Positions 1 through 6,933 of a stretch of 13,251 bases of DNA are shown here, piece by piece (within the stretch, counting starts at the first letter, position 1; every line of letters begins with the position of its first letter). The notes under the pieces were generated by a model, which saw only the letters and a program-made list of their open reading frames with translations, was not told where the DNA came from and did no database searches. The position numbers were made by a program, and so were the translations under genes. The DNA is from Actinomycetes bacterium (GTDB lineage Bacteria > Actinomycetota > Actinomycetes > Actinomycetales > Microbacteriaceae): NCBI GenBank assembly GCA_030425055.1, contig JAUHVN010000040.1, positions 1 to 13,251 of the forward strand, in the 5' to 3' direction.

Positions 1-89
1 ACCGGGCCGAGCAGGATCGTGATCATCACCGGATCCACCGCGACCAGCGCGGGGCCGAGCCCATCGATCATCATCGACGGGTCTAGCAC
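1..89 (-). CDS. Possible 5' end of a membrane-protein gene, cut by window edge
   Basis: On the minus strand an open frame runs off the left edge from a GTG at 89 or an ATG at 74. It reads roughly MLDPSMMIDGLGPALVAVDP followed by a hydrophobic stretch (VMITILLGPV), which would suit the first membrane segment of an integral membrane protein. A purine-rich run (GAGGGGGG) lies just upstream of the GTG, and a TACACT box (minus strand, 127 to 122) could be its -10. Fewer than 30 codons are visible, so the family cannot be named. The stretch sits on the possibly foreign side of the junction described for the next gene. It could also be non-coding. Confidence 0.3.
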   Translation of the reverse strand, partial: MLDPSMMIDGLGPALVAVDPVMITILLGP

Positions 90-123
90 CGACCCCCCTC
101 GCCTTGGCGATCCACCGGCGCAG

Positions 124-153
124 TGTAACAGCGGCCCCGGACGCTGCTATTGT
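124..153 (+). promoter_or_regulatory. Putative promoter of the lipoprotein-like ORF, leaderless
   Basis: A TATTGT hexamer at 148-153 matches the actinobacterial -10 pattern TANNNT and ends 7 nt before the GTG at 161, so transcription could begin at or next to the start codon. A weak -35 candidate (TGTAAC, 124-129) lies 18 nt upstream. No Shine-Dalgarno sequence precedes the GTG. The same segment carries a minus-strand TACACT box (127 to 122), so divergent promoters may overlap here. This is pattern matching only. Confidence 0.35.
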
Positions 154-160
154 CAGCGCC

Positions 161-787
161 GTGAGGCCCCGCAACGCGACCCGCCGCCGTATCGTCGGCC
201 TCGCCGCCTATTCCCTCCTGGTCGGCGCCTTCGCCTGCGGTGATGACGGCGGAGCGAGCTCCGCGAACGCCCCCGGGGACGGCCCTACCCGGACCGTGCC
301 CGCCGTCGATCCGGGCCCCATCCTCGAGGCGCCGACCGTCGACGGTGTGCTCAGCCTCCTCGCCCAGGACCATCGTCACGCCCGCCGCGCCCTCGGTCGC
401 CACCGGCTGAGCTACACCGCGGACTTCTCGCTCATCCCGCCGGATCTCCCGCGACCCTCCCCCGGCGATCACCAGCCCGTCCCCCGTGAGGTCCATGACG
501 AGCTGACGCTCTCCTGGGCAGGTGACGACGACCGCGCCCCTGCGCTCCACCTGCGCCAGGGCCCCGCCGAGGAGGCCTCGCGCGAGATCATCATCCTCGG
601 CGAGGAGACCTACTCACGCCTCCCCCACCGCGGGTGGCTCCAGCGGACGATCGACTCCGAGCTCCACTGGACCTGGCTCGACGACGCCGAGCGGGCCTCG
701 CTCATCGCGACCCGCCTGCCGAACGGCCATCTGCACCATGACATCCGTCTGCAGGGTGAGAACGAGACGGTGTTCCTCGCGTTCTGA
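161..787 (+). CDS. Chimeric ORF: lipoprotein-like protein fused in frame to the PcaG C-terminus
   Basis: From the GTG at 161 the product is 208 aa; an ATG at 104 in the same frame has less support. Residues 8-25 (RRRIVGLAAYSLLVGAFAC) look like a signal peptide ending at a cysteine followed by GDDGG, a possible lipidation site, although the -3 position (Ala) is not a classical lipobox. The middle (ALHLRQ, REIIILGEETYSRLPHRGW, SELHWTWLDDAE) resembles secreted lipoproteins of unknown function that I associate from memory with Myxococcota. From about nt 690 the protein changes character: RASLIATR and then DIRLQGENETVF close to the stop match the conserved C-terminus of protocatechuate 3,4-dioxygenase alpha subunit (PcaG). 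pcaB follows directly, which is where pcaG normally ends. The catalytic-scale part of PcaG and all of PcaH are absent. I read this as a join near 670-695, from assembly or recombination, so the ORF is probably not one natural gene. Confidence 0.55.
   Translation: MRPRNATRRRIVGLAAYSLLVGAFACGDDGGASSANAPGDGPTRTVPAVDPGPILEAPTVDGVLSLLAQDHRHARRALGRHRLSYTADFSLIPPDLPRPSPGDHQPVPREVHDELTLSWAGDDDRAPALHLRQGPAEEASREIIILGEETYSRLPHRGWLQRTIDSELHWTWLDDAERASLIATRLPNGHLHHDIRLQGENETVFLAF
691..787 (+). pseudogene. pcaG: 3' remnant of pcaG (protocatechuate 3,4-dioxygenase alpha subunit)
   Basis: The last ~31 codons before the TGA at 785-787 encode RASLIATR, a short variable link and DIRLQGENETVF plus three residues. 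This is the hallmark C-terminal strand of the PcaG family (compare the RFDIR(L/I)QGE.ETVFF endings of proteobacterial PcaG, recalled from memory). Its place 69 nt before pcaB in the same orientation fits a pcaHG-BDC operon. The remaining ~85% of PcaG is replaced by unrelated sequence, so the fragment cannot form the PcaGH ring-cleaving enzyme. If the left part of the window is an assembly error, an intact pcaHG may exist in the real genome. Confidence 0.6.
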
Positions 788-825
788 CGCGCACCCGACA
801 TCCGCGTCGCCCACAGGTCGGCGGG

Positions 826-831
826 TACGCT
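826..831 (+). promoter_or_regulatory. Possible -10 box before pcaB
   Basis: TACGCT fits TANNNT and lies 25 nt before the pcaB ATG, inside the 69-nt gap after the pcaG stop. It would give a short leader holding the GGGAGG ribosome binding site. No convincing -35 is visible. If real, pcaBDC could be expressed independently of pcaHG. Confidence 0.3.
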
Positions 832-856
832 CGGCACAGGATCGCAGGGAGGCGCG

Positions 857-2086
857 ATGACCGCGAACGATGTGGGTCTGCTCTCGCCGGTCACCGCCGG
901 GCACGACGATGCGGTGACCGATGCCGCGGTGCTCGCGGCGCTCGTGACGGCCGAGGTCGCCCTCGTCCGCGCGGCCGGCGCGCTCGGTCTCGCCGACGCG
1001 CAGTCGGTGGATGCAGTCTCTCACCTGTACGGCTGGACGGGCGCCGGCCACGTGTGCGCCGCTCCGGGCGTCGACGTGGACGACCTCGCGCGAGACGCGG
1101 TCGCCGGGGGGAACCCCGTGATCCCCCTCGTCGGCATCCTGCGCGAGGGCGCCGGCGCCGCCGGAGTTCTCGTGCACCGCGGGGCGACGAGCCAGGACAT
1201 CATCGACTCCGCGCTCATGCTGATCTCCGCGCGCGCCGTCGCCGAGGCATCCCGTTCGCTCGCGGCCGCCGAGGCGACGCTCGCGCGGCTGGCGGCCGAC
1301 CATCGCGATGACGTGGCGGTCGCCCGCACGCTCACGCAGCACGCCGTGCCGACGACGGTCGGGGCGCGGTTCGCGGGCTGGCTGCGCGGCATCCGTCGTG
1401 CGCGCGAACGGCTCGATGCCGCCGCTGCGGCGCTCCCCGCGCAGCTCGGGGGCGCGGGCGGAACGCTCGCCTCGTTCGTCGAGCTGTACGGCGAGGCGGA
1501 TGCCGCGGCCCTGCCCGCCGCGTTCGCCGCCGAGCTCGGACTCCAGGCGCCCGACGCCCCGTGGCACACGACCCGCTGGCCCGTCACCGAACTGGGCGAT
1601 GCGCTCGTGCAGGTCGTCGACGCCGCAGGCAAGGTGGCGACCGACGTGGCGACCCTCAGTCGCTCCGAGATCGGCGAGCTCGCCGAGGGCGCCGGCGGCG
1701 GGTCGTCGGCGATGCCGCACAAGCGCAACCCCGCCGCTTCCGTGCTGATCCGCTCGGCGGCGCTGCGCGCACCGCAGCTCGGCGCCACGCTGCATCTGGC
1801 CGCGGCGACCGCCGCCGACGAGCGGCCCGACGGTGCGTGGCATGCCGAGTGGCCCGCCCTGCGAGAGCTGCTGCGCCTCGCCCTCGGAGTTTCCGCGAAT
1901 CTCGCGGCGCTCGCGGCAGGGCTGCGCGTCGCCCCCGACGCCGTCGCCCGCAACCTGGCCGCGGCCGGCGACGCGATCGTGTCGGAGCAGCGCGCACTCG
2001 GCGGATCCGGCGCCGACCCGGCCGCCTACGTCGGCCTCGCTCGTCGACTCGCCGACGCCGCAGGCCCCACCGAGGAGAGCATATGA
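857..2086 (+). CDS. pcaB: 3-carboxy-cis,cis-muconate cycloisomerase
   Basis: PcaB closes 3-carboxy-cis,cis-muconate, the product of protocatechuate 3,4-cleavage, to gamma-carboxymuconolactone in the cytoplasm. The 409-aa product belongs to the fumarase/aspartase superfamily. It has GATSQDIIDSA at residues 109-119 and the signature loop GSSAMPHKRNP at 282-292, where the Ser-Ser-x-Met-Pro-x-Lys-x-Asn core is intact. A late HAEWPALREL segment is typical of PcaB. The ATG at 857 follows GGGAGG at a good distance. The gene's TGA overlaps the next ATG (ATGA), so PcaB and PcaD are probably translationally coupled. Length is slightly below the ~450 aa of many family members, as is common for actinobacterial versions. 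Regulation by the IclR-type protein encoded downstream is expected from family knowledge, not shown here. Confidence 0.93.
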   Translation: MTANDVGLLSPVTAGHDDAVTDAAVLAALVTAEVALVRAAGALGLADAQSVDAVSHLYGWTGAGHVCAAPGVDVDDLARDAVAGGNPVIPLVGILREGAGAAGVLVHRGATSQDIIDSALMLISARAVAEASRSLAAAEATLARLAADHRDDVAVARTLTQHAVPTTVGARFAGWLRGIRRARERLDAAAAALPAQLGGAGGTLASFVELYGEADAAALPAAFAAELGLQAPDAPWHTTRWPVTELGDALVQVVDAAGKVATDVATLSRSEIGELAEGAGGGSSAMPHKRNPAASVLIRSAALRAPQLGATLHLAAATAADERPDGAWHAEWPALRELLRLALGVSANLAALAAGLRVAPDAVARNLAAAGDAIVSEQRALGGSGADPAAYVGLARRLADAAGPTEESI

Positions 2087-2856
2087 CCCTTCCCGAGATC
2101 ACCGTCACCGAGCCCGTCGGACCGGACGGCGCCGACCTGCTCGTCCTCGGGCCGTCGCTCGGCACGTCGACGATCCTGTGGGAGAAGGCGATCCCCGCGC
2201 TCGCGGCGCAGCATCGCGTCGTCGCGTGGGACCTGCCAGGCCACGGCGAATCGCCGGCCGCCACGGCCGGGTTCTCGGTGGGTGACCTCGCCGACGCGGT
2301 GGCCGACGCCGTCGGTGACGGCGGCGCCATCCGGTACGCCGGCGTGTCGCTCGGTGGCGCGGTCGGGCTCGAGCTGTGCCTGCGGCATCCGTCGCTGGTG
2401 GCATCCGCGGCGATCGTCGCGTCGGGGGCGCAGTTGGGCGACGCCGACGGGTGGGCGCAGCGCGCCGCGCACGTGCGCGCGCAGAGCACGTCGAGCCTGA
2501 TCATCGCGTCGGCGCAGCGGTGGTTCGGTCCCGACTCCGTGGCGCGCGAGCCCGAGCTGTCGGGCCGTCTGCTGCACGCGCTGCAGGACGCCGACGACGA
2601 GAGCTATGCGCTCTGCTGCGAAGCGCTCGGAGCCTTCGACGTGCGCGAACGGCTCGGCGAGATCGGGATGCCCGTCCTCGCGCTGTGGGGCGAGCACGAC
2701 CAGGTGGCTCCCGTCGAGAAGGCGGACGAGATCGCGCGCGGAGTGCGCGACGGCCGCGCCGAGATGGTGCCGGACGTCGCGCACCTGCCGCCGGCCGAAG
2801 ACGCGGACGTCACGGCCGCCGCGCTGCTGCGGTTCTTCGAGGGGAGTGGACGATGA
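2083..2856 (+). CDS. pcaD: 3-oxoadipate enol-lactonase
   Basis: PcaD hydrolyses beta-ketoadipate enol-lactone to beta-ketoadipate. The 257-aa protein is an alpha/beta hydrolase. The oxyanion region is GPSLGTS (residues 23-29), the nucleophile elbow GVSLGG places Ser89, the acid is Asp206 in GEHDQVAP, and the base is His234 in DVAHLPP. The LPGHGES motif (51-57) is also typical. The start overlaps the pcaB stop by 4 nt with GAGGAG upstream, and its own stop overlaps the pcaC start in the same way. In many actinobacteria PcaD and PcaC are fused as PcaL; here they are two genes. With the catalytic triad intact and pcaB and pcaC as neighbours, the assignment is firm. Confidence 0.93.
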   Translation: MTLPEITVTEPVGPDGADLLVLGPSLGTSTILWEKAIPALAAQHRVVAWDLPGHGESPAATAGFSVGDLADAVADAVGDGGAIRYAGVSLGGAVGLELCLRHPSLVASAAIVASGAQLGDADGWAQRAAHVRAQSTSSLIIASAQRWFGPDSVAREPELSGRLLHALQDADDESYALCCEALGAFDVRERLGEIGMPVLALWGEHDQVAPVEKADEIARGVRDGRAEMVPDVAHLPPAEDADVTAAALLRFFEGSGR

Positions 2857-3248
2857 CGACGAACGAGGGGCTGTCCGATGCGGAGCGCTGGGAGCAGGGG
2901 ATGCTCGCGCGCCGCGCGGTGCTCTCGGACGAGCACGTCGACCGAGCGATCGCGAACACGACCGAGTTCACCGCGGACTTCCAGGACTTCATCACGCGAT
3001 ACGCGTGGGGCGACATCTGGTCGCGGCCCGGCCTCGACCGCCGCTCGCGGTCGGTGGCGGTGCTGACGGCGCTCATCGCACTGGGCCATCACGAGGAGTT
3101 CGCGATGCACCTGCGCGCCGCGCTGCGCAACGGCCTCACGGTCGACGAGGTGCGCGAGGTCATCCTGCAGTCCGCGATCTACTGCGGCGTACCCGCGGCC
3201 AACACCGCCTTCCGCATCGCGAACGAGGTCTACGCCGACGAGGCGTGA
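2853..3248 (+). CDS. pcaC: 4-carboxymuconolactone decarboxylase
   Basis: PcaC decarboxylates gamma-carboxymuconolactone to beta-ketoadipate enol-lactone, the step between PcaB and PcaD. The 131-aa product has the usual length and the CMD-family core: WSRPGLDRRSRS (56-67), TALIALGHHEEFAMHLRAAL (72-91), then LTVDEVREVILQ and YCGVPAANTAF. The GHHEEF..H cluster holds the conserved Glu and His residues of the active site. The ATG is embedded in the pcaD stop (ATGA), with GGGGAG upstream. It ends the pcaBDC unit, and only 7 nt separate its stop from the stop of the convergent ABC permease gene. No terminator hairpin is evident in that gap, so the two transcripts probably overlap at their 3' ends. 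Confidence 0.94.
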   Translation: MTTNEGLSDAERWEQGMLARRAVLSDEHVDRAIANTTEFTADFQDFITRYAWGDIWSRPGLDRRSRSVAVLTALIALGHHEEFAMHLRAALRNGLTVDEVREVILQSAIYCGVPAANTAFRIANEVYADEA

Positions 3249-3255
3249 CGGCGGG

Positions 3256-4824
3256 CTACGAGCGCAGCGCCCGCAGGCGTGAGAGCGTCTCGGGCGCGGT
3301 GGCATCGAGCAGCCGTCCACCCAGGACGACACCCGCCGCCACGACCGCGATGCCGATCACGGGGCCCAATCCGAACGCCAGCCAGCCTGCGCCCGCGGCA
3401 TCCGTCGCGAGCGCGAAGAGGGCGATCGCGACGACCGGCGCTGAGAGGAGCGCGGTCGCGAGCAGCACGCCGTACGACGCGACGACCGACAGCGTGATGC
3501 CTCCGGGTGGCGCCGCGAACGGGTTGCGGCCTGCGCGCGGCACCGGTACGACGAACCAGGCCGACGACACCGACACGACGCCGATCGCGGTCAGCGCGAC
3601 GCACAGCGACAAGCCCAGCAGAGCGGGCAGGGTGTCGACGCGACCGATGACGGCGGCCACCCCGACCACCACCACGACCGTGGCCGGCACGGTGATCGCC
3701 GCGAGGGATGCCGCGCGTCCCGACCGGTCGATCCGGCCGCGTATGCCCGCGGCGATATGCATACCGAACGCCGTGCCGTCGTACGACAGCTCGGCGAACG
3801 CCGAGAGCGGCACGAGGCACGCGACGATCGGGCCGATCGCGAGCGCGAGCGGTTCGCTGTCGAGCAGCCGTGCCCACAGCAGCACCAAGAGGGGCACGGC
3901 GGGGATCAGCAGCAGCTGGCGCGTCCGGCGGGCGTCGCGGAACCAGTAGACCAGTGAGCGGATCGCGACCGCCGAGGTCGAGCCCCGGGCGTGCGAGAGC
4001 AGGCCCAGGCCACCCGCTCCCCGAGCACGACCGGCTCCACCGCTGCGCACCGCAACACGCGACAGGGCCACCCGCCACAGCAGCAGCGCCGCGCCCAGGG
4101 TGCCGATGGCGATCGCGGCGGCTGCGGCGGCGCCGGCACCGTCCCCGCGGTCGACCAGGCCGGGGATCGCCCACGCCGCGCCGATCGGCGTCCATGCGAG
4201 CACCTCGATCGCACCGACGAGCGGGCCGACGAGGTCGGCGGCGCCGAGGCCGACGACGACGAGCGCGACGAAGGGCACGACCAGCAGGAGGGCGAGAGCG
4301 ACGGTGGCGGTTCTTCCGGATCCCCGCCCGCGCAGCCGCATGCCTGCGATCGACGTCGCCGCACGGGCCGACGCGATGCATGTGAGGGCGCCCAGGATGC
4401 CGCCGATCACGGCCGCGGCCATGGTCGTGGGGCGCCCGAGCCACGCGAAGGCGGTGCCCGTCGCTGCAATCAGTGTCGCCGCGCCCGGGATCCACAGCAG
4501 CGTTGCGGCGACCGTCGCCGCCATGAGGATGCGCGGCGGGACCGGAAACCGGGCGAGGCGCACCGGGTCGAGCGAATCGTCGACCCCGTCGATGAGCAGG
4601 GGCCCGACGACCCAGCCGACGACGAGAAGGCTGCCGAATCCGATCACGACGAGCGACGCCAGCTCCCCGGGCGCCTGCGACAGCAGCACCGAGCCCGACA
4701 ACGCGAACGCAAGAACGACCATGACCGGCACCGCGCCCACGATGACCGCGACCAGCTGGAGCGGACTGCGCACGAGGTTGTTGGCCAGCACCCGGAATCG
4801 CAGCCCTACCAGTGCCGCAACCAC
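3256..4824 (-). CDS. ABC-2-type transporter permease
   Basis: The 522-aa protein is very hydrophobic, with about 10-12 predicted membrane segments, for example around residues 24-45, 58-80, 100-125, 175-200 and several in the C-terminal half. It has the look of an ABC exporter permease: a cytoplasmic N-terminal patch (RFRVLANNLVRSP), and a mid-protein turn (SLVYWFRDARRTRQ) before a new set of membrane helices, as in two-bundle ABC-2 permeases. The GTG start at 4824 overlaps the ATPase gene by 19 nt, so the two are coupled and should form one transporter. The substrate cannot be told from sequence. Its place between pca genes and sugar-type genes could point to export of an aromatic or glycoside, but it runs opposite to them and may be unrelated. 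Confidence 0.8.
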   Translation of the reverse strand: MVAALVGLRFRVLANNLVRSPLQLVAVIVGAVPVMVVLAFALSGSVLLSQAPGELASLVVIGFGSLLVVGWVVGPLLIDGVDDSLDPVRLARFPVPPRILMAATVAATLLWIPGAATLIAATGTAFAWLGRPTTMAAAVIGGILGALTCIASARAATSIAGMRLRGRGSGRTATVALALLLVVPFVALVVVGLGAADLVGPLVGAIEVLAWTPIGAAWAIPGLVDRGDGAGAAAAAAIAIGTLGAALLLWRVALSRVAVRSGGAGRARGAGGLGLLSHARGSTSAVAIRSLVYWFRDARRTRQLLLIPAVPLLVLLWARLLDSEPLALAIGPIVACLVPLSAFAELSYDGTAFGMHIAAGIRGRIDRSGRAASLAAITVPATVVVVVGVAAVIGRVDTLPALLGLSLCVALTAIGVVSVSSAWFVVPVPRAGRNPFAAPPGGITLSVVASYGVLLATALLSAPVVAIALFALATDAAGAGWLAFGLGPVIGIAVVAAGVVLGGRLLDATAPETLSRLRALRS

Positions 4825-5558
4825 TCCGGACTCTCCGGCCGCCGCCCGCCTCCGATGAGGGCGAGGAAGCGCGCCTCGAGGTCGATGTCGCCCCGCACGT
4901 CCGCCATCGGACCGGCCGCGAGAACCCGCCCCGCGGCCATGATCGCGACGTGATCGCAGATCCGCTGCACGAGGTCCATCGAATGGCTCGACACCACTGC
5001 CGTGCCGCCGCCGGCGACGAAGCCCTCGAGGATGCCGCGGATCGTCACAGCCGCGACCGGGTCGACCGACTCGAACGGCTCATCGAGCACGAGGATTCGA
5101 GGCGAATGGACGAGCGCCGCCGCGAGCGCGACCTTCTTCGCCATGCCGGCCGAGTAGTCCGCGACGAGTATGCAGGCGGCGTCGCCGAGTTCGAGCAGGT
5201 CGAGCAGGTCGGCCACCCGGGTGCGCAGCACGGCCCGGTCGAGACCGAACAGCAGGCCCGAGTAGGTGATGAGCTGTTCGCCGGTGAGGCGGTCGTACAG
5301 GTCGGCTCGATCGGCGAGGTTGCCTATGAGACGCTTGGCCTCGACCGGATGGCGCCACACGTCGACGTCGCACACGGTCGCCGTGCCGGCATCCGGCCGC
5401 AGCAGGCCCGTCGCCATCGAGAGTGTCGTGGTCTTGCCCGCGCCGTTGGGCCCGACGAGGCCGAACAGCGACCCCTGCGGGACGACGAGATCGACACCGT
5501 CGACCGCGCGTCGCGCGCCGAAGCGCTTCGTGAGCCCCATGAGCTCGAGCGCCGGCAT
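4806..5558 (-). CDS. ABC transporter ATP-binding protein
   Basis: The 250-aa nucleotide-binding subunit powers the permease encoded directly downstream. Walker A is GPNGAGKT (36-43), the Walker B region is ILVLDEP (155-161), and the H-loop is His192 in SSHS. The ABC signature is degenerate: YSAGMAKK (135-142) instead of LSGGQ, as in several ABC-2 exporters. The N-terminal ALELMGLTKRFGARRAVDGV strand order is typical of drug- or polymer-export ATPases. An upstream GTG at 5564 would add two residues, but TAGGTT (5570 to 5565) lies exactly 6 nt before the ATG at 5558. This fits a -10 box and a leaderless mRNA, so I chose the ATG. The gene points away from the Gfo/Idh gene, across a ~150-nt divergent region. 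Confidence 0.85.
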   Translation of the reverse strand: MPALELMGLTKRFGARRAVDGVDLVVPQGSLFGLVGPNGAGKTTTLSMATGLLRPDAGTATVCDVDVWRHPVEAKRLIGNLADRADLYDRLTGEQLITYSGLLFGLDRAVLRTRVADLLDLLELGDAACILVADYSAGMAKKVALAAALVHSPRILVLDEPFESVDPVAAVTIRGILEGFVAGGGTAVVSSHSMDLVQRICDHVAIMAAGRVLAAGPMADVRGDIDLEARFLALIGGGRRPESPEWLRHW

Positions 5559-5564
5559 GGGCAC

Positions 5565-5570
5565 AACCTA
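5565..5570 (-). promoter_or_regulatory. -10 box of the ABC transporter operon, leaderless
   Basis: On the minus strand TAGGTT is followed by GTGCCC and the ATG at 5558. A -10 hexamer six bases before a start codon, with no Shine-Dalgarno sequence, is the usual picture of a leaderless actinobacterial transcript. No good -35 is seen. The thioesterase gene has nearly the same arrangement. Confidence 0.45.
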
Positions 5571-5605
5571 TCGGATGCCGGTCGGAGTCCTCGGACCCGA
5601 TGGCA

Positions 5606-5640
5606 ACTTATGACGAATTGAGGCAGAAGCCTGCTACGAT
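5606..5640 (+). promoter_or_regulatory. Promoter of the Gfo/Idh-TIM operon with ACTTATGAC element
   Basis: TACGAT at 5635-5640 is a good -10 box. A -35-like ATGACG lies within or next to ACTTATGAC (5606-5614), 19-20 nt upstream. The same 9-mer stands 20 nt before the -10 box of the deglycosidase-like gene at 12571. The start point would be near 5647, leaving a ~64-nt leader. The leader holds the palindrome ATCCGGAT at 5653-5660, which might be an operator. Confidence 0.5.
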
Positions 5641-5710
5641 CAGGCGTTGAGTATCCGGATTACTGATCCCGACGGGCGCAGCGTCCATTTCGACGATGAA
5701 GGAGCGCAGG

Positions 5711-6904
5711 ATGGCGCAGGAAGCACGATACGTCGCGGGGGTGCGTAGCCTCCGGGTGGCGATGATCGGCTACGGCTTCATGGGGGCTGCTCATTCGGTG
5801 GGCTGGCGGCAGGCGCCGCGAGTCTTCGATCTGCCGGCAGATGTGGAGATGGCGGTCGTCGTCGGCCGCAGCCCGGAAGCTGTGGCGGATGCCGCCACTA
5901 AGTGGGGATGGGCCGAGTCCGCCACCGACTGGCGCGAGGTCGTCGCCCGCGACGACATCGACATCGTCGACGTCGTCACGCCCGGCGACTCGCACGCCGA
6001 GATCACCATCGCGGCCCTCGAGGCCGGGAAGCACGTGCTGTGCGAGAAGCCGCTGGCCAACACCGTCGAGGAAGCGGAGGTGATGCTCGCCGCCGCCGAG
6101 CGCGCCGCCGCGAACGGCCAGCGCGCGATGGTCGGCTTCACCTACCGCCGTGTGCCGGCGGTCACACTCATGCGCGATCTCATCGCCGAGGGGGTCGTCG
6201 GCACCGTGCAGCAGGTGCGTGCGGCGTACCGCCAGGACTGGTTGGTCGACCCGCAGATGCCGCTCGCGTGGCGGCTGCAGAAGGAGCACGCCGGCTCGGG
6301 CGCGCTCGGCGACATCGGCGCGCACATCATCGACATGACCCAGTTCGTCACCGGCATGGGCGTCGACGCCGTGTCGGGCACGACTGAGACGATCGTGAAG
6401 CAGCGGCCGCTGCAGGGATCAGGCTCGGGCCTGTCGGGCACCGCGGCGGAGGGGTACGGCGACGTGACCGTCGACGACGTCGCGATGTTCACCGGTCGCC
6501 TCTCGAACGGCGCGCTCGCCTCGTTCGAGGCGACGCGCTTCGCGACCGGGCGCAAGAACGGTCTGACGCTGGAGGTGTCGGGCGACAAGGGCGCGCTGGC
6601 GTTCGACCTCGAAGACCTCAACTCGCTCCACTACTACGACCGCACCGCGCCCGATGACCGACAGGGCTTCACGAAGATCCTGGCGACCGAGGCCGCCCAC
6701 CCCTACGTCGCGTCGTGGTGGCCTCCCGGTCATATGCTCGGCTACGAGCACGGCTTCGTGCACCAGGTCGTCGACCTGGTGACCGGAATCGAGGAGGGCA
6801 CCGACCCGCATCCGACGTTCGCCGAGGGTGTCTCGGTGCAGCGCGTGCTCGACGCAGTCGAGCGCAGTGCCGCGGCCGGCTCGGTGTGGACTGCGACCGA
6901 CTGA
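5711..6904 (+). CDS. Gfo/Idh/MocA-family NAD(P)-dependent oxidoreductase
   Basis: This 397-aa cytoplasmic dehydrogenase should oxidise a sugar, inositol or glycoside hydroxyl using NAD(P). The Rossmann fold shows GYGFMG at 20-25, the family motif is EKPLAN at 112-117 (Lys113 catalytic in relatives), and GDIGAHIID at 200-208 carries the Asp and His of the active site. The start is ATG 5711, because AAGGAG (5699-5704) lies 6 nt before it; the in-frame ATG at 5696 would place the ribosome binding site inside the coding sequence. It is followed after 29 nt by the TIM-barrel gene. DgpA, which makes the 3''-oxo form of the C-glycoside puerarin, belongs to this family, and the fused deglycosidase-like gene at 12687 shares its promoter motif. 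A DgpA-like role is therefore attractive, but inositol or plain sugar dehydrogenase activity is equally possible from the motifs. Confidence 0.88.
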   Translation: MAQEARYVAGVRSLRVAMIGYGFMGAAHSVGWRQAPRVFDLPADVEMAVVVGRSPEAVADAATKWGWAESATDWREVVARDDIDIVDVVTPGDSHAEITIAALEAGKHVLCEKPLANTVEEAEVMLAAAERAAANGQRAMVGFTYRRVPAVTLMRDLIAEGVVGTVQQVRAAYRQDWLVDPQMPLAWRLQKEHAGSGALGDIGAHIIDMTQFVTGMGVDAVSGTTETIVKQRPLQGSGSGLSGTAAEGYGDVTVDDVAMFTGRLSNGALASFEATRFATGRKNGLTLEVSGDKGALAFDLEDLNSLHYYDRTAPDDRQGFTKILATEAAHPYVASWWPPGHMLGYEHGFVHQVVDLVTGIEEGTDPHPTFAEGVSVQRVLDAVERSAAAGSVWTATD

Positions 6905-6933
6905 ACGACGTCATCGACGAAGGAGACCTGACG

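Noticed and set aside
83..550. Minus-strand frame of 155 aa opposite the lipoprotein-like ORF
   Set aside because: Low-complexity Gly/Arg-rich translation with no motifs. The plus-strand frame has a signal peptide and family-like motifs.
781..794. GTTCTGACGCGCAC at the pcaG stop as a second PcaR operator
   Set aside because: It has the wrong length (14 bp), poor symmetry and overlaps the conserved coding end of pcaG; likely chance.
614..1843. Long minus-strand frame (409 aa) opposite pcaB
   Set aside because: It is a shadow frame of high-GC coding DNA: rich in Arg, Gly and Ala with no recognisable domain, and fully antisense to a certain gene.
3230..4495. Second minus-strand frame (421 aa) within the ABC permease
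   Set aside because: Arg- and Asp-rich composition without membrane segments, while the overlapping frame is clearly a membrane protein.
5696..5710. Upstream ATG for the Gfo/Idh gene
   Set aside because: The AAGGAG ribosome binding site would lie inside the coding sequence; ATG 5711 has ideal spacing.
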